From: Strigops habroptila
Taxonomy: Eukaryota; Chordata; Aves; Psittaciformes; Psittacidae
Direction: 5' to 3'
NCBI RefSeq assembly: GCF_004027225.2
Contig: NC_046358.1
Location: 64,093,528-64,157,527, forward strand
Length of the DNA stretch: 64,000 nt
Shown piece after piece: positions 23,753-36,328 of the stretch. The position numbers were made by a program, and so were the translations under genes. Numbering within the stretch: the stretch's first letter is position 1; every line of letters begins with the position of its first letter. The notes below the pieces were generated by a model that saw only the letters and a program-made list of their open reading frames with translations, searched no databases and was not told the DNA's origin.

Positions 23753-26700
23753 CTTAATCCATTAAGTATAACTTAAATTCCATCTCATTAACATAAGGGA
23801 GGGAAACCACACTCCGTACCTAAGAACATTTCTTCTTTCGTAATACACTTATTTCCAGTTTTGAGTGTTGGTGAGTTGTCAATTTTTTGTAGCTAAAATG
23901 GAAAATACGGATCAGATTGGCATCCTACCCTCGCATTTTGGGGATCCAGGGAATCAGATTCAGACACTGACCTTTTCAAATAATGCCCTCTCTAATTCTG
24001 CATTAAGTGAATTGAAGGGAAAGGAACATCCAGTGGCTAGTGCTGTAGATCACTATGAGGGATATGTGTTCTGTGCTGTCTGTGGTGATTCCTGTGGAAT
24101 GTTATTAACAGCAAGAGATTACTCTGCAAAGCTTGCTGATACAAGCAGATACTTTCTGTTACATTAATGTTCCATTTAAATAACACATTGCCAGCCACAA
24201 ACTTTATATATCTTATTCCCCGTATGGGCTATATATGGGTCTGTGAGTATGGTTTTGTGGATTCATTTAGCACCTAATGCACTTTTAATGAAAGATATTT
24301 TCAGCATCTCTTTGTAAGGCTTGTGGTGCAATGGCTTTTCGTAGTGCTTAATAGAAGAGGTATTTATAATTTTCGAAATAGTTATGAAATTCAGATATTA
24401 GGTTTACTGAAGCACTGCACTAGGCAGGGAAAAAAGAAGGAAAAATGACAGTGAATTAGGTCAGGAAACCTCACATACAATCCAAGTACAGCCTCATGAC
24501 ATTTCATCCTGCTCTTTCTGCTGACATAGATGAGCTCAGCTGGTGAGCTCTTTCTGCCGGAGAGCACAGATGCAGAACTAGTCAAATATCCTTCCAGCTA
24601 TGCCTCTCATCAAAAGCTCTTTGAGAAAATACCTAATCAAGGCCACTGATTTTTCACAATTCCAGAAGAATGGAAGTAAGTGTAGGGAGAAGTCAGTTCT
24701 CCCACACGCTGATGTTGAACAGGCTGCAAAAACCAGATGTTGTGGCTGCCTGTATTGGGCTAACCAGGATGAAGACTCACTGCTTATGTTACAAATCTAT
24801 GCTGCATTTCTGTTTTAGGAAACATAACGGAGGTGGTGGTCAGGGGAAAATTTATCTGAGCAGAGCAGTCAAGAAGAAGGGAGGCAACGTGAGGGATTTA
24901 CATCTGACTTTGGGAATCTAAACCGAAGCAGACAGGCAGCTGTCAAGCAGAAAGCTAACGGCTTGCTTGTCAAATGCAGGCTGTAGTTAGGCTGGCTTGG
25001 AATATCAGACCAGACAGTGAGCCAAAATAAGCTGAACTGGAAAAACTGGTGGTATTAATTCTCTAGTGCTTTATTAGGAAATTCTGCAAAGGTAGGTTTT
25101 AATATAATTAATATATTGGATCAAATTTGGTGGTAGCAAATGGAAAGTAGCCTGTTTCTCAGTCGGTTTAACTCATGTGCTGCAGAACTGGGAGAGTGCA
25201 GTACAGGAGTGAAATACTGTTTAGGAATACATGAGTTGAAACAGTCTCAGTGTTATTAAGGTACCAGAACTAAAACTGGAAAGAACTGACAAATATTAAT
25301 GGGATACAATATTTAAATGATTATGTTTCAGGGCATATTCATCCTCAGTTTAAGCCAGAATTTTCCTATTGAGTTCAGAATTTTTAGTTAGAATTTCTCT
25401 TCCATCCCATTCTGTATCAGGTAACTCATACTGACCACCACCAAGGACAGGGCATAAAACTACCTGAACTGTTGGTTTGGTTCAGTAAATAATAGATTTT
25501 CCCTCTCCAGCAGCAAATACTTCCAGAGAGTGTTGAGTGAAATGGCAAAAAAGACAAGTGGAAAAAAAATCAGCCAAAACTCTGTAGCAAGGAGCAGTTC
25601 TTCCTTTTCTCTGAGATAAATTTATCATGGAAAATCCTCTTGTCTCTTTTTGGAGACATGAGAGAGCAGGTAGGTATTATTAAGATGAAATGTTTAATAG
25701 CTTCTTCCTCTATTATGATCCTTCATAACCATCAACTGTAGGTGACAGTGCCTAATGACTATTGTTCCCAGTGGAATTTTGAATCAAGAATTTACCTAAC
25801 ATATTAACCAGTGAACCTGCACTTCAGATAGTACTTGCTTTGCTGGACCGCTCTTATTTAATAAGAAACCTAAAACGTTGTACTGCTCATGACATTTTAT
25901 CCCCCTTATCCCCCTCTTTCCTTTGTGAGCTTAAACATGGCATGAACTCATGCTTTTCCTTCTGTGTGTCTGGATCTGGACACTGGCCCTCTGACTGCTG
26001 TGGCCTTTCAGAGAGTGGCTGCAACTGATTCTACTTCAGTAGGTTTCTTTTCCCACTTCTGCCAAAGTTCAGATTTACACAGCCTTGTCCAGATACCAAG
26101 TTAAAGAAACAATGAATTCATAACTTGGGTTTAACAGGCTTCACATTCAAGATGCAGTAATTACATAATCCTATGATTGATTAAATCTCAAAAGAGATTC
26201 CACCTAGTTAAGTGCCTTATGAACTGTAAAGACTGGACAAAATGCAGTAGAAGATGTCATTTTCCTTTAGAAGAAATAGAAGATAGTCTCATCCTGCTGT
26301 TTCCTTTATATGTAGTAGCCTGTAATTGCAAAAGAATTCTGTTCATCTTTCTTTCCATTCTTTTTGAGAGTTGAGACCCACATGCTCCATTTGCTTGCTT
26401 AGTTTAGGTGTCCGTGGTTAATGGGGTATATACGTGGGCCCTGCCCTTCAGCCATCCTGTTGAATCTGGATTGTTGTGTAGAAATGAACTCAAGATTCCC
26501 TGGGCCAGTAAGATAATAGGAGTACGAACATAGTTTCATGGGTAGGGCACTACATGATAGACAGACAGCTCGAGTTCTGCTCCAAGAATTCATATTTTAT
26601 TCAATGCTGTTTCATCATCTCCCGTTTCAACTGTGTTTTAAACGGAAAAGAATAGTCCCTGGTTAGCTATTTCAAAGACAGGTCACAGACCCCTTCTTTC

Positions 26701-29700
26701 AGGAAAGGACTAAAAGATGTGGATCTGTAGTAGATATAAGCATTTTCCCGCTAAATGTGAAGCAGAGAGTAGGTCAGGGTCACATTTCAAATGCATCCTT
26801 GTGCCTAGTGTTTCCTAAAGCAGCTGCTTTCAGAAAGCACCTCCTCCCCTGCTTTCCCTCACGGCACAGAATAAATCCTTGAAACATATTTCTCAGGAGT
26901 GTGAGGAGGCCCAAGGAAAGATCATGGTCTCTGCCTTTCCCTTTCTCCTCTGTCTTTCTCCTTGTACTCATGTGAAAGGTGCACACTAGTTACTGTGAGC
27001 TGATCATTCTGGAGGAAGAAGGCATGAAGAAGACCCAAGGTTCCAGTGTGCCCTATCCTAGTGGGAGCAGCTGGGTGAGGATGGTCAGTCTCTCCTGCCC
27101 CTCTTCTGACTGTGTGCTGGCAGCACCACCACCACTGGCAGATCTCTGCTTACCTAGTGAGGGCAGGTAACAATGAAGCTGGACTGTGAGCAGCCTTCTT
27201 TTCTGAGATTATTCTGTAAATTCATAAAATTCACAATCAGGATATTTTCTCATATTTGGCCTAAACTTTTTCCCATTTCAACTATGTACCTTTATTCTGC
27301 CAAGTTTTTCTTTTGAGTACATGTAAATCCACTCATATATCAACAGTGACTTCACTGTTCACCCTTCCCATACTCTTTTCCTGAATCTGATTAAATGGAG
27401 ACGTTTTGAGGTATTGTTTCCTACAGTTTTGTTAGCCCCAGTGCAGATTTCATGCTGATAACTCCCTTGGTCCCTCTTAGGACTTGCTGCTCGATTCAAG
27501 CCAGACGCTTGTTTTGCAACAGTTGTATTTTATACTTTTGAAACTGTGTCCGGCCCAGGCCTGAATTAGCAGTGGCATATTCCCCGAACTCTTGGTTGTT
27601 AAGCAGAAGATCAACAACTCTTGGTTGGTAAGCACAAGACAAACAGCAGTTGCAGCGTTCTTGGCTAGGAATCATGCCCTCAATGCCTATGCTTGATGTG
27701 CAGACATAGTCCCTAAGCTGCTTACGCTCATGTCCATCTGCTGAGATGGCAAAGTGCCTTCTCACAAGTTGGTTGGACTCCTGCCTTGTGGGCAGAGGTG
27801 CCAGGCAGTGATCAGCAGCCTGCATGACAATGCAAGCTCCATTTCTTCTAAAAGAGCAACTCCTTTAAGCAATTACTGTATTACAGGCTGCTACCATGGG
27901 CCTGGTTCCACCTGCTGAAAATTGTGTGCCAGGAAAAGAGCACACGAACCATAGCGGAGAGCAACCCAGCCAGTGCGGTATCATTTGTAGCTGCCAAGGA
28001 GACAGGTTTTGCTGCCGCAGGGGTATGAAAACTCATCAGTAGTTCTCAGGGTGTCAAAAAAAGATCTCAGCAGGTCAAAACTGCCTGGAGGCAAATCCAA
28101 AACAGACAATACAGTGGCCCCAAGTAGCAACTGAAGCAAAATAATAGCAACAGAACCTGTGTGAGAGCTTTCCCCACAGAACTGGTAACCAAAGCAAGAC
28201 AAAACAGGATAGCTTTGTGTTGCCCTCTTCAAAGAAAAAGAGAAGACCCTGACCTTATTCTCCCTACTGAGTAACCACCAGTGCTGTGGGCTGCAAAGGC
28301 AAAGACACAGTAGGAAATGAAGATAAAATTAATTTTTCATAGGCATAATTAGGTAACCCTGCAGCATGGTGGGACTGAGCTTCTCCTCAGTTTAGGGTAC
28401 AGGATGAGCAATTCTGTCTCCTGGGGTTACACTAAATCCACTTCTCTTTTATCCTGAGATGTTGTTAGATTGTCACAAGCCACTTGTTTTGGGAAGGAGT
28501 CCAGAAGCAGCTTGTGACCCATTCTTCCAGCCTCATGCTATCCAAAGGTTGAACCTACACAAAAGGAGCTAGGATTTATTTGACCAAAACTATTCTGGGG
28601 GAAATGAAGTTTCAACAACTTTTATAAACATTGTTCCAGTTAGCTCATGTCAAAAATGAGAAGCTGTTATAAAAAATATTTGAGTAGATTTTAAATTCAA
28701 AATTACTTTTCTGTTTAACCGAATGGTCAGAATGTTTCTCATTATTTTTAAACTGCACTGCAAATTATTTTAACCTGAACAGATTTGGGCCTGGCTAGTG
28801 ATTTTTGCATTTTAGTTGTCTAGAAAGTTCATGAAATGTTCCTCTGAGAGAGTCGTGAAACAACATTTCATTTTTGTTTTCTTATACTTCAGAGAACTAA
28901 AACTCAGTTGTATCTGTATTGCTCAGCATTAGCCTGGAGGTAATTTTAAATCTCCTCTGAGTTGCTGGAGTGGACAAAAGGACTTGTGAAAGCCTCTGTG
29001 TGTTTCCAAGGAAGTACAATGAGCTGAAAGGCTATTACCAGTCTGCTCTGGTTCATATGCAGCTGTCACATTCTGTGCCAGGTCTCACTGGGATCAGTGG
29101 GAATTCTGCCATTACCTTCATTAGGACCAAGATTTGCTCTAAGCTGCAGCTGATAATTTGTGTAAGCCACTGGAGTTCTATTTTCCAGCAGCTGAGCATT
29201 TTGAGTGCCAGATTAAGAGATTTTGGCAAAGACTGGTGAACAAAAGGCTGTTGATGCCATATGATGGGAAAGTTTTGGGTTTGAGACAGGTAATAGTATG
29301 CCTGTGGATTTGTACTGTAGGGCTGAGTTCAGAAACTAGTCTCTTGTGTGCTGGGTCATGACGAATGCCAGAGCCTTCGATCTTCGATACCTGCAGCTAA
29401 CATCATCAATGGCAAAAAAAGCCTGTGAACATGTAGATAATGTCATTTAAACACAGATTGGCCTTTGTGTGAACCTTTCCCTCTAATTGGAAAGAAATAC
29501 AGAATGAGCTCCATAACAGAAGAATATCGAACACCAAGTAAATAACCCATCGCATTTCTTCTGCATGCTGTCCAAAAGGCTCTGGATTGATATTTCAACA
29601 TCATGTCATAGTTTCATTGACTGCAGAACCAACTTATGTATTCATCAGGAAGCATCTTAGTCTGGAATTGTTTCAGCTGCAAAGTAGAATTTACCCTACT

Positions 29701-30154
29701 CCTTGCACAGTTTTACAGTATGTTAATCTAAAATTGTATGAAAAAAGAAATGTGAATAATTACAGCTTTACAGTGAAATGCAATCCAGCAGCTTTATTCT
29801 GTCCCTGGATCAATACATGTAAGTCTCACTGACAGCAACATGATTTCTGTATGTAGACTGAGGGATAAGATTTGGTTAATGATGTTTTCTTACAGAAGAT
29901 ATACATTCCTGCAGGGTTTTTTGGCTGCCCATGGTAGTACAGCTGACACAGAAGCTGTGTGCTGACCTCTGTGCCAGCCTCTCAGGCATGATGTTGGTAC
30001 ACGAGAGTTACTGCTCATATGACTAGCACCAGTGATCCTCTGCTCCTCTTGGGTAGTTGAAAACAGAAGGCGATTCTTACACTCTGAAAAACCTGAATCT
30101 GATCCAAAAGATAACCTTGGAGAAGGAGAAAACATTTTAGGTTCTGCAATCTAC

Positions 30155-30167
30155 TTTTTTTTTTTTT
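30155..30167. repeat. Poly-T tract (13 T)
   Basis: Thirteen T followed by C, six T and AG. It reads as a homopolymer or as a very strong polypyrimidine-tract acceptor on the plus strand. No exon follows convincingly. Confidence 0.8.
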
Positions 30168-30824
30168 CTTTTTTAGGTTAAAGCCTAATGCAACTTTCAT
30201 GGAAGGCAACAAGACCAATTGCATTGCTCAGAGTGGGAAGAATATCAGGCTTTGGCCTTTCTACTGAGAAACCAAAGGTATAACTTAAGGGTGAGTGTGG
30301 CAATATGAGGTTGTTATGATCTACTAAAATTTCAGAAAAACATAAAAACCATAACAGCAGCCCTTGTCAGATCCATCCAGTGCATCTTATCTCTGACAGT
30401 AGCCAGCAGCGGGTGTCTAGGGGAGAGTAGAAGACATGGAAGATGCTGATACTTCATGGGTGTTTCTCCAATAGTAAAGGAGAAACTCAGACTCCAGTGA
30501 CACAGCATAGAGAGCCAAAAGAGTGACTATTTTCAGTATCTCATCTCCTAGATTGAGTTTGAAATAGCAGAATATGACAGCTCCTTATTCCATTACCACT
30601 CGCAGCCAGTTCAGAGCCTGAGCCAGGGTAGGATTATGCGCAAGGCATCTCACCTCACATTGTGCTAAAAGACTGTGCTGACAAGCTTTAAGATTTAGGA
30701 GGAAATTGGATGTAGATTAAAAGGCCTTTTAAACCAACAAACAGAAACATTCCGTGGGTGCCTGCAATCCTTTTCAAATACACCCAGCAATGAATTCCTC
30801 CTAAGTTCATATTTGTGTTTGTTC

Positions 30825-30854
30825 TACTGTATGAAATTCTGATTTCATACAGTA
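30825..30854. repeat. Perfect inverted repeat, 13-bp arms, 4-base loop
   Basis: The arm TACTGTATGAAAT (30825-30837) and the arm ATTTCATACAGTA (30842-30854) are exact reverse complements separated by TCTG. The geometry fits a DNA cruciform or a short RNA hairpin. It is too short for a typical microRNA precursor and pairing does not extend outward. No transposon or gene context explains it. Confidence 0.8.
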
Positions 30855-31572
30855 ATAAAATGATGCAGTCCAGCATTTTACCCTGGAGAAAAATATTTGC
30901 CATTGAAAAGAGTATTCATAAAACTTTTACTTCCTCATGTTTTTAAGGTTCCCTTGCTAATGAATAAGCTCCATTAGTAGAAGAGTTAGTTCTGTTAAAG
31001 ATAATATCAAGACCTTTCTCGTTTGCTGGCTTCTCTGCAATTTATTTTTCAACATTAGGACTTAGAATGAGATAGACATAATGAGCCTTCTCTTGAGTCA
31101 CAGAGCCTTTTAGCTGTAAGGAAAGCTGAAAGCAAAGAATGTGAGAAACTGATGGCTTCTCTGTGTCAGCGAGAGAAACAGAGAGGAGGGAGGAATGCAA
31201 AGGATGGTGTTTCAGTGGTGGTGATGCTCATCACTCGGTCCCTACTTCCCTCTGAGCTGAGCAAGTTGTTGAATTAAGCAAGTGCAGATCACCCCAGAAT
31301 GGCACAGGGGAGAAGCCAACAATACCTCTTGTTCTGTCTGTAGGACACAGGTGGAATTTAGATGCCTAGAGCTAGGAAGCACTTTCCAGGACCCTTAAAG
31401 CCCTAGAAATACCTGTTTCTGCAGTGTAGCATTCTCGAGGTTTTTGAACATCAGCACTAACACATTTGCAGAAGTCAAAGAGTGAGGTGGATGCCTGGAA
31501 CGCTGTCTTGCCCTGCTGTGGTCCAAAAGCAAGGTGCAGAGGTTCCCCCGTATTGCCTACGTCTCTTGAGTG

Positions 31573-31656
31573 TCAGGCAGAAGTGTCCTTCAGGTACAAG
31601 GCAGGCAGAAGTGTCCTTCAGGTACAAGGCAGGCTAAAGTGTTCTTCAGGTACAGG
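31573..31656. repeat. Tandem repeat, 3 units of 28 bp
   Basis: Three consecutive 28-base units, each containing 'gtccttcaggtaca' or a close variant. Units one and two differ at the first two bases; unit three carries a few more changes. 28 is not a multiple of three, so the array is not a coding repeat. Confidence 0.9.
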
Positions 31657-34600
31657 CTTGCTTCAAGACTGATACACAATTTACTACTTTCTATCAGACA
31701 GGGAGCTGTGCTTTACCTGAGTTTGATGCTTGTTCGCAGTGTGGTTTCTGTTTTCTTTAGCTGGTGACTGAGCAGTTTAAAATACACAAACAACTGTGGG
31801 AACAAAAGGCAAGCCTTGTAAGGATTTTCTTCCTCGCTGACTGACCTGTCTCAGTCGACGGCTCTTTCGGTCCTCTGGAGCTTGAATTTATGGCCTCACA
31901 GTAGTTCGTCTTCTACAGAAGGGATCAAGTACGCTTTTTTCCTTCTTACTGTATTAGCCAGTTATTCTGTACTCTGTGTGGCAGTGTGATATTGACTGAA
32001 GTCCCTTCTGTTGAAGTGCTATCTGTACTCAGGTTTCTTGTCTCCTGGATAAGTGGTTTATGTTATTATTCAATAACTGAGGTCCAGCATCCTTTAAGTG
32101 TGTTTTTTGATGAAGTTGACTGTATGAAAATTGTAACTTTAGGATTTGAATTACTTTGGATTTAGTGACTGAGAGTCTGTCTACATGAACAACTTAACTC
32201 AGGAGTCTGTTTTTAAAGCAAATCTGTCAATAATCTCTCTTTTTACCATGCTGTGTTTAATGTCATGGGGTAATCTCTGAACACACAGGCTGGTTCCTTT
32301 CCGATGAAATTAAAGTGGTAGACGTGTTCAACAGTTGCACCTAATGTGCTGTAGTCATTCATGGGTATTCAGGTTAGAGTTCCTCTGAAATGAAACCCTT
32401 GAAACTTTTATAGTTTGGTGTCAGATCTCCAGCAAGAATTGTTCTGATCCACAGCTATATTCCTGTTGTGTTGTACAACTTGTAAATGCAGATATAGCTT
32501 TATGCTGAGCTCTGACCCTTCTCTCTCTCTATTGAAAAAACCTGGTGAGGAGGAAGGAAAGAAAATAAAACATAGCAGCAAAATATGGAAATAAGAACTA
32601 GATAGCACTTAAGTGGAACAAAAAATGCTGCTGACCAAGATAGGTAAAGACATGGCTCTGTGACCACCTCACACAATAAGGAGGAAAGAAAAGGAAAGAC
32701 AAATAGGAAAAACTATTCCCTTTTTGCATTAAATGAATTTGAAGTCCTATAAGAATCGTATGGTTGAATAAAATGTTTTCAAAAGGAGAGATGGTTAAAG
32801 CTGGTAAAACATGTTTGCTAATGCAGCATTCACAGTTGAGATTAGGGAAGAGGAAATATTCGACTCTCAAGGACTGTGATTCATGAGAAATCCTGATTGG
32901 ATTCTGAGGTAGGAAGTATCTTCCTGGTGAGCCTCATAAGGCATAGCTGGAGTCAGCTGCAGTCATTGCAAAAGCAGGATAGAGAATTGACACTTAGCTT
33001 ATGTAAGTCAATAACTAAAGTGACACCAGCATGCCCAAATATGCACCCTGCTGTACTAGTAAAACAAAAGTGTGCTGCGTGAGCCATATTTATGAGTGAT
33101 TATGGCCCTTCTAACATTATTAAGGCAAATAAATAGAGGCAGAATAATGTTTCAAAAATACCTCTTTTAAATGTCATCAGAGAATTTGTTTTCCTAGTTC
33201 AGAAGGAATGAATAAAACCAGTGGGACTATGCAGCAGGAAACGTGTGAGAGTTTTGTGCTGTTAGTGCAAGGATGCTTCTAGAAAAACAGCTCTACCGGG
33301 CAACTGCTGCACAATGTGGGAGACAGGTAAGTGACTGTGGCTGCTTAAGGGAATGGCATTATAGAACATGTTTCTAGTAGGTGTCCTTACTCTACAGGCT
33401 ATAGATAGGTTGTGTGGAGATACTCCATAATGATGTTAGTTGTAGGTACTGATAAAGTCAACACATAGAGAGCTGGTGCTAATATCTGAAGCATGCTTTT
33501 TTGCTCAAGCTCAAGGATCGATTTTCTGTCCCATTTGGAGGCCTACGTGATTTACACGAGATACTATAAGTGTGCACAGACTGGTTGCTCTGCCAGGAAG
33601 GAGGAACCACAAATATTTACACTGGCTTTGTTTTCTTGAAGCAATCCCAAAAACATTGGGATTTTTTGCTTGGGAAAAGAAATTTAGGATTCTGGTAAAA
33701 ATATTAGAGTAGGATATTGAGCTACATGTCTTTTCATCTTTGCCGCCTTGGTAAACTTGGCTTTATGGTGTTTCTCTGATCCTGTGTGCCTGTCATGCTT
33801 CCTCCTCAAACTTATAGACCCATTTTTGTAAGATACAAATGAATGTGATGCTTGTGCTATCAGGAAGGAAATTATTCCTGTTTCTCAACAGATAACAGTA
33901 TGTAGCAGTGTAAAGAAAGAAGAGACGAAGATAGTTGATGTGTCCATTGGTTATGCTTGTAAAAATTAAAAATATAAGCAGCAGCAATGAAGTTGGACTA
34001 GCAGCCATCAACACAGCATCTTCACAGGGCAAGCTAATGAAACAGTTAAATGCTAATAAAGATTGCATACCAGACCACAAAATATAATCCCAATTGTCTA
34101 CTGTCTGAAAAGACCAAGAATAATGATATTATTCCAGAACATCTGTCAGAGGCTTAACAAGTCTGGATCCCTTTTAGTTACTCATTAAAGCCCCATAAAA
34201 TCTTAGAGAGTTTCAGAAGAAACAACTAATCCTGTGCAAATTCAAGCAGGGAATGCTAGGATGCTGAAATTTATATCCTTAATGCAGCAGTTACTGGTAG
34301 AACAAAAAAAACCTCACTGCTTTGGGTGTTTGGGTGGAGTCGTTCAGTTTTAGGTGAAACCTGCTTAATAGTTGTAGTACAAAGCATTTTTAATGGGAGT
34401 TGTTCTGAACTGCAGGTGCTCTTCACTCACCGTTAGATTGTTGCCAAGCTTAATGCAGCCATGCCCACCCAAACTATGGCCATAGCAAAACTCCATCTCT
34501 TAGTCATCTTCATCTGCAGCTTCCAATCCACAGCTCTCATCTGAGCTGAGTCTGAATCATCTGTGGTGTTTAGGCTGGATGAGGTCACCACATTATCTGA

Positions 34601-35762
34601 CTTTTGAGAGGGACAGATAACATCCTGAATTGCAGAAGCTTTTTGTCTAGAGGATGTTGCAGATGTCTACATTGTAATTTTGTATGAGAGCAGATTAACA
34701 CAGGTAACAAGGTGATTTTTGCACTTTATCACTGGCCAGAAAAGAAAGCAATTCAATATGTTCTCTAGCTGAGAAAGTGTAGACTGCTACCCAGTGAATT
34801 AACAGTTCTGCTGTTTCAGGTTGCAAAATGAATTGTCCTCGTAAGTAGTTCTGGATGAGTGACAATTTACAATAGTAATAAATTCTGTCTTTTGCCACAT
34901 ACAAACCTGAGGAGAAATAATTTATTCTGAACAAAAGTGTTCAGGGAAGGCATTTTCCGAACCTTGGCTTATACTTTGAGAAATCCACTGTTTTTCACCC
35001 CATTAGGAAATAATTATGAGTCAATAATCTTGTTTTTGCATCTTGTATTAATTCAAAATAAGATAAATTTGAAGGAAACTTTGCAGTCACATGAGCTGCC
35101 TTCCCAAAGAGAAGTGTAAAAGCGGAAAGATGATTCCTTCCATTTTAAACAAGCAGTAACTCTTCAAAGAGAAGTCTGGAGCTGCTCCATCGTGGTCTGT
35201 CCTATCCATGTCTAGTCCTTTCCTCTGTGCTGGAGGCCCAGTGTTCTTGCTGATCCTGCCCACTTACAGATTTGGAGTATTTCTAGTTTCAGTAATGTGG
35301 ATCCTGGTTTGCGCCTAGTCCAAATTGCCTAAATTGCCTCTTGTTCCCAGGGGATGGAAGTGGGATGTTTTTAGTGTGGTTCATTTTAGGGTCTTCCTTC
35401 CTGAAGGTAGTATATGCAAGAGGGAACCAGTGTTGTCACTTCCTACCCTTTGCAGTCCCCCAGTGCTCTCCAGCAGTTCTTCAGTGTATCTCTGTAGGCT
35501 TTTCTGTTGTCAGAGCATTTTACGCTCCCTGTCATACCTACTTCATGAAAGGACAACCCCAGACTGCTATAACACAGTCCTTACTATTCTGGTTTTATGA
35601 GGATCAGACATGTAGAATCCCACCTGCAAGCAGGCATCATGCGGGGTGCTGTGTTTTGACACTTCCAGTCTCCATGGATCATTTTACAGGTAGCCTGTGA
35701 TTGCTCATTCACTTATTCTGTTATGTTCATAGGGGTATCTGTGTGTCCTGTAACAAAGACAT
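31657..35762. other. No gene recognised
   Basis: AT-rich DNA. It contains a strong donor-like string, ACAG|GTAAGTGAC, at 33325-33336 with no open coding frame before it, and a 77-codon open minus-strand stretch (34666-34433), discussed in findings. No repeat family recognised until the LTR. Confidence 0.45.
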
Positions 35763-36328
35763 TGTCATGGTTTGAGCCCAGCCGGTAACTCAGAACCACA
35801 CAGCCGCTCGCTCACTCCCCCCCTTCTTCCTCCCCCCGCTCCCGGAGGGATGGGGAGGAGAATCGGAAGAATGTAACTCCCACGGGTTGAGATAAGAGCA
35901 GTCCCGCAACTAAGGTATAATACAAACCACTACTGCTACCACCAATGATAATAATGATTAGTGAAATAACAAGGGGAGAGGATACAATTGCTCACCACCC
36001 GCCGACCGATACCCAGCCTGACCCGAGCAGTGATCTGGGCCTTCTGGGTAACTCCCCCCGGTTTCTATACTGGGCATGACGTGCTGTGGTATGGAATACC
36101 CCTTTGGCCAGTTTGGGTCAGGTGTCCTGTCTCTGCTTCCTCCCGGCTTCCCCTCCTTCTTGGCAGAGCATGAGACTGAGAAAGTCCTTGGTCGGAGTAA
36201 ACATTACTTAGCAACAACTAAAAACATCAGTGTTATCAGCGTTGTTCCCAGGCTGAAAGTTAAAAAACACAGCACTGCACCAGCTACTAAGAAGGAGAAA
36301 AATGACTGCTATAGCTGAACCCAGGACA
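35763..36328 (-). mobile_element. Solo LTR of an endogenous retrovirus (ERVL-type), complete with target duplication
   Basis: A 566-base element beginning TG and ending CA (35763-35764 and 36327-36328). It is flanked on both sides by the perfect 5-bp direct repeat GACAT (35758-35762 and 36329-36333), the target-site duplication. Five bases is usual for ERVL and some other ERV classes, against six for ERVK. The sequence is richer in CpG and G+C than its surroundings and contains no gag, pol or env, so it is a solo LTR left by LTR-LTR recombination. From memory it resembles a family abundant in neoavian genomes, normally written in the opposite direction; strand is therefore given as minus, with moderate certainty. 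The exact duplication suggests a fairly young insertion. Confidence 0.9.

Larger units (their letters stand above)
23753..31572. other. Long gene-free stretch with a hairpin and a T-tract
   Basis: AT-rich DNA. It holds a perfect inverted repeat (30825-30854), a T13-C-T6-AG tract (30155-30176) that resembles a splice acceptor, and an open minus-strand frame behind a strong acceptor-like sequence (28226 down to 27981). The 100-codon plus frame at 23865-24167 shows no known motif. Confidence 0.5.

Noticed and set aside
23865..24167. 100-codon plus-strand frame
   Set aside because: Length is within chance for this amount of sequence and no motif or conserved family is visible.
35341..35700. 119-codon plus-strand frame just before the LTR
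   Set aside because: Overlaps a second frame in another phase, contains no domain and lies in a cysteine/serine-rich chance composition.
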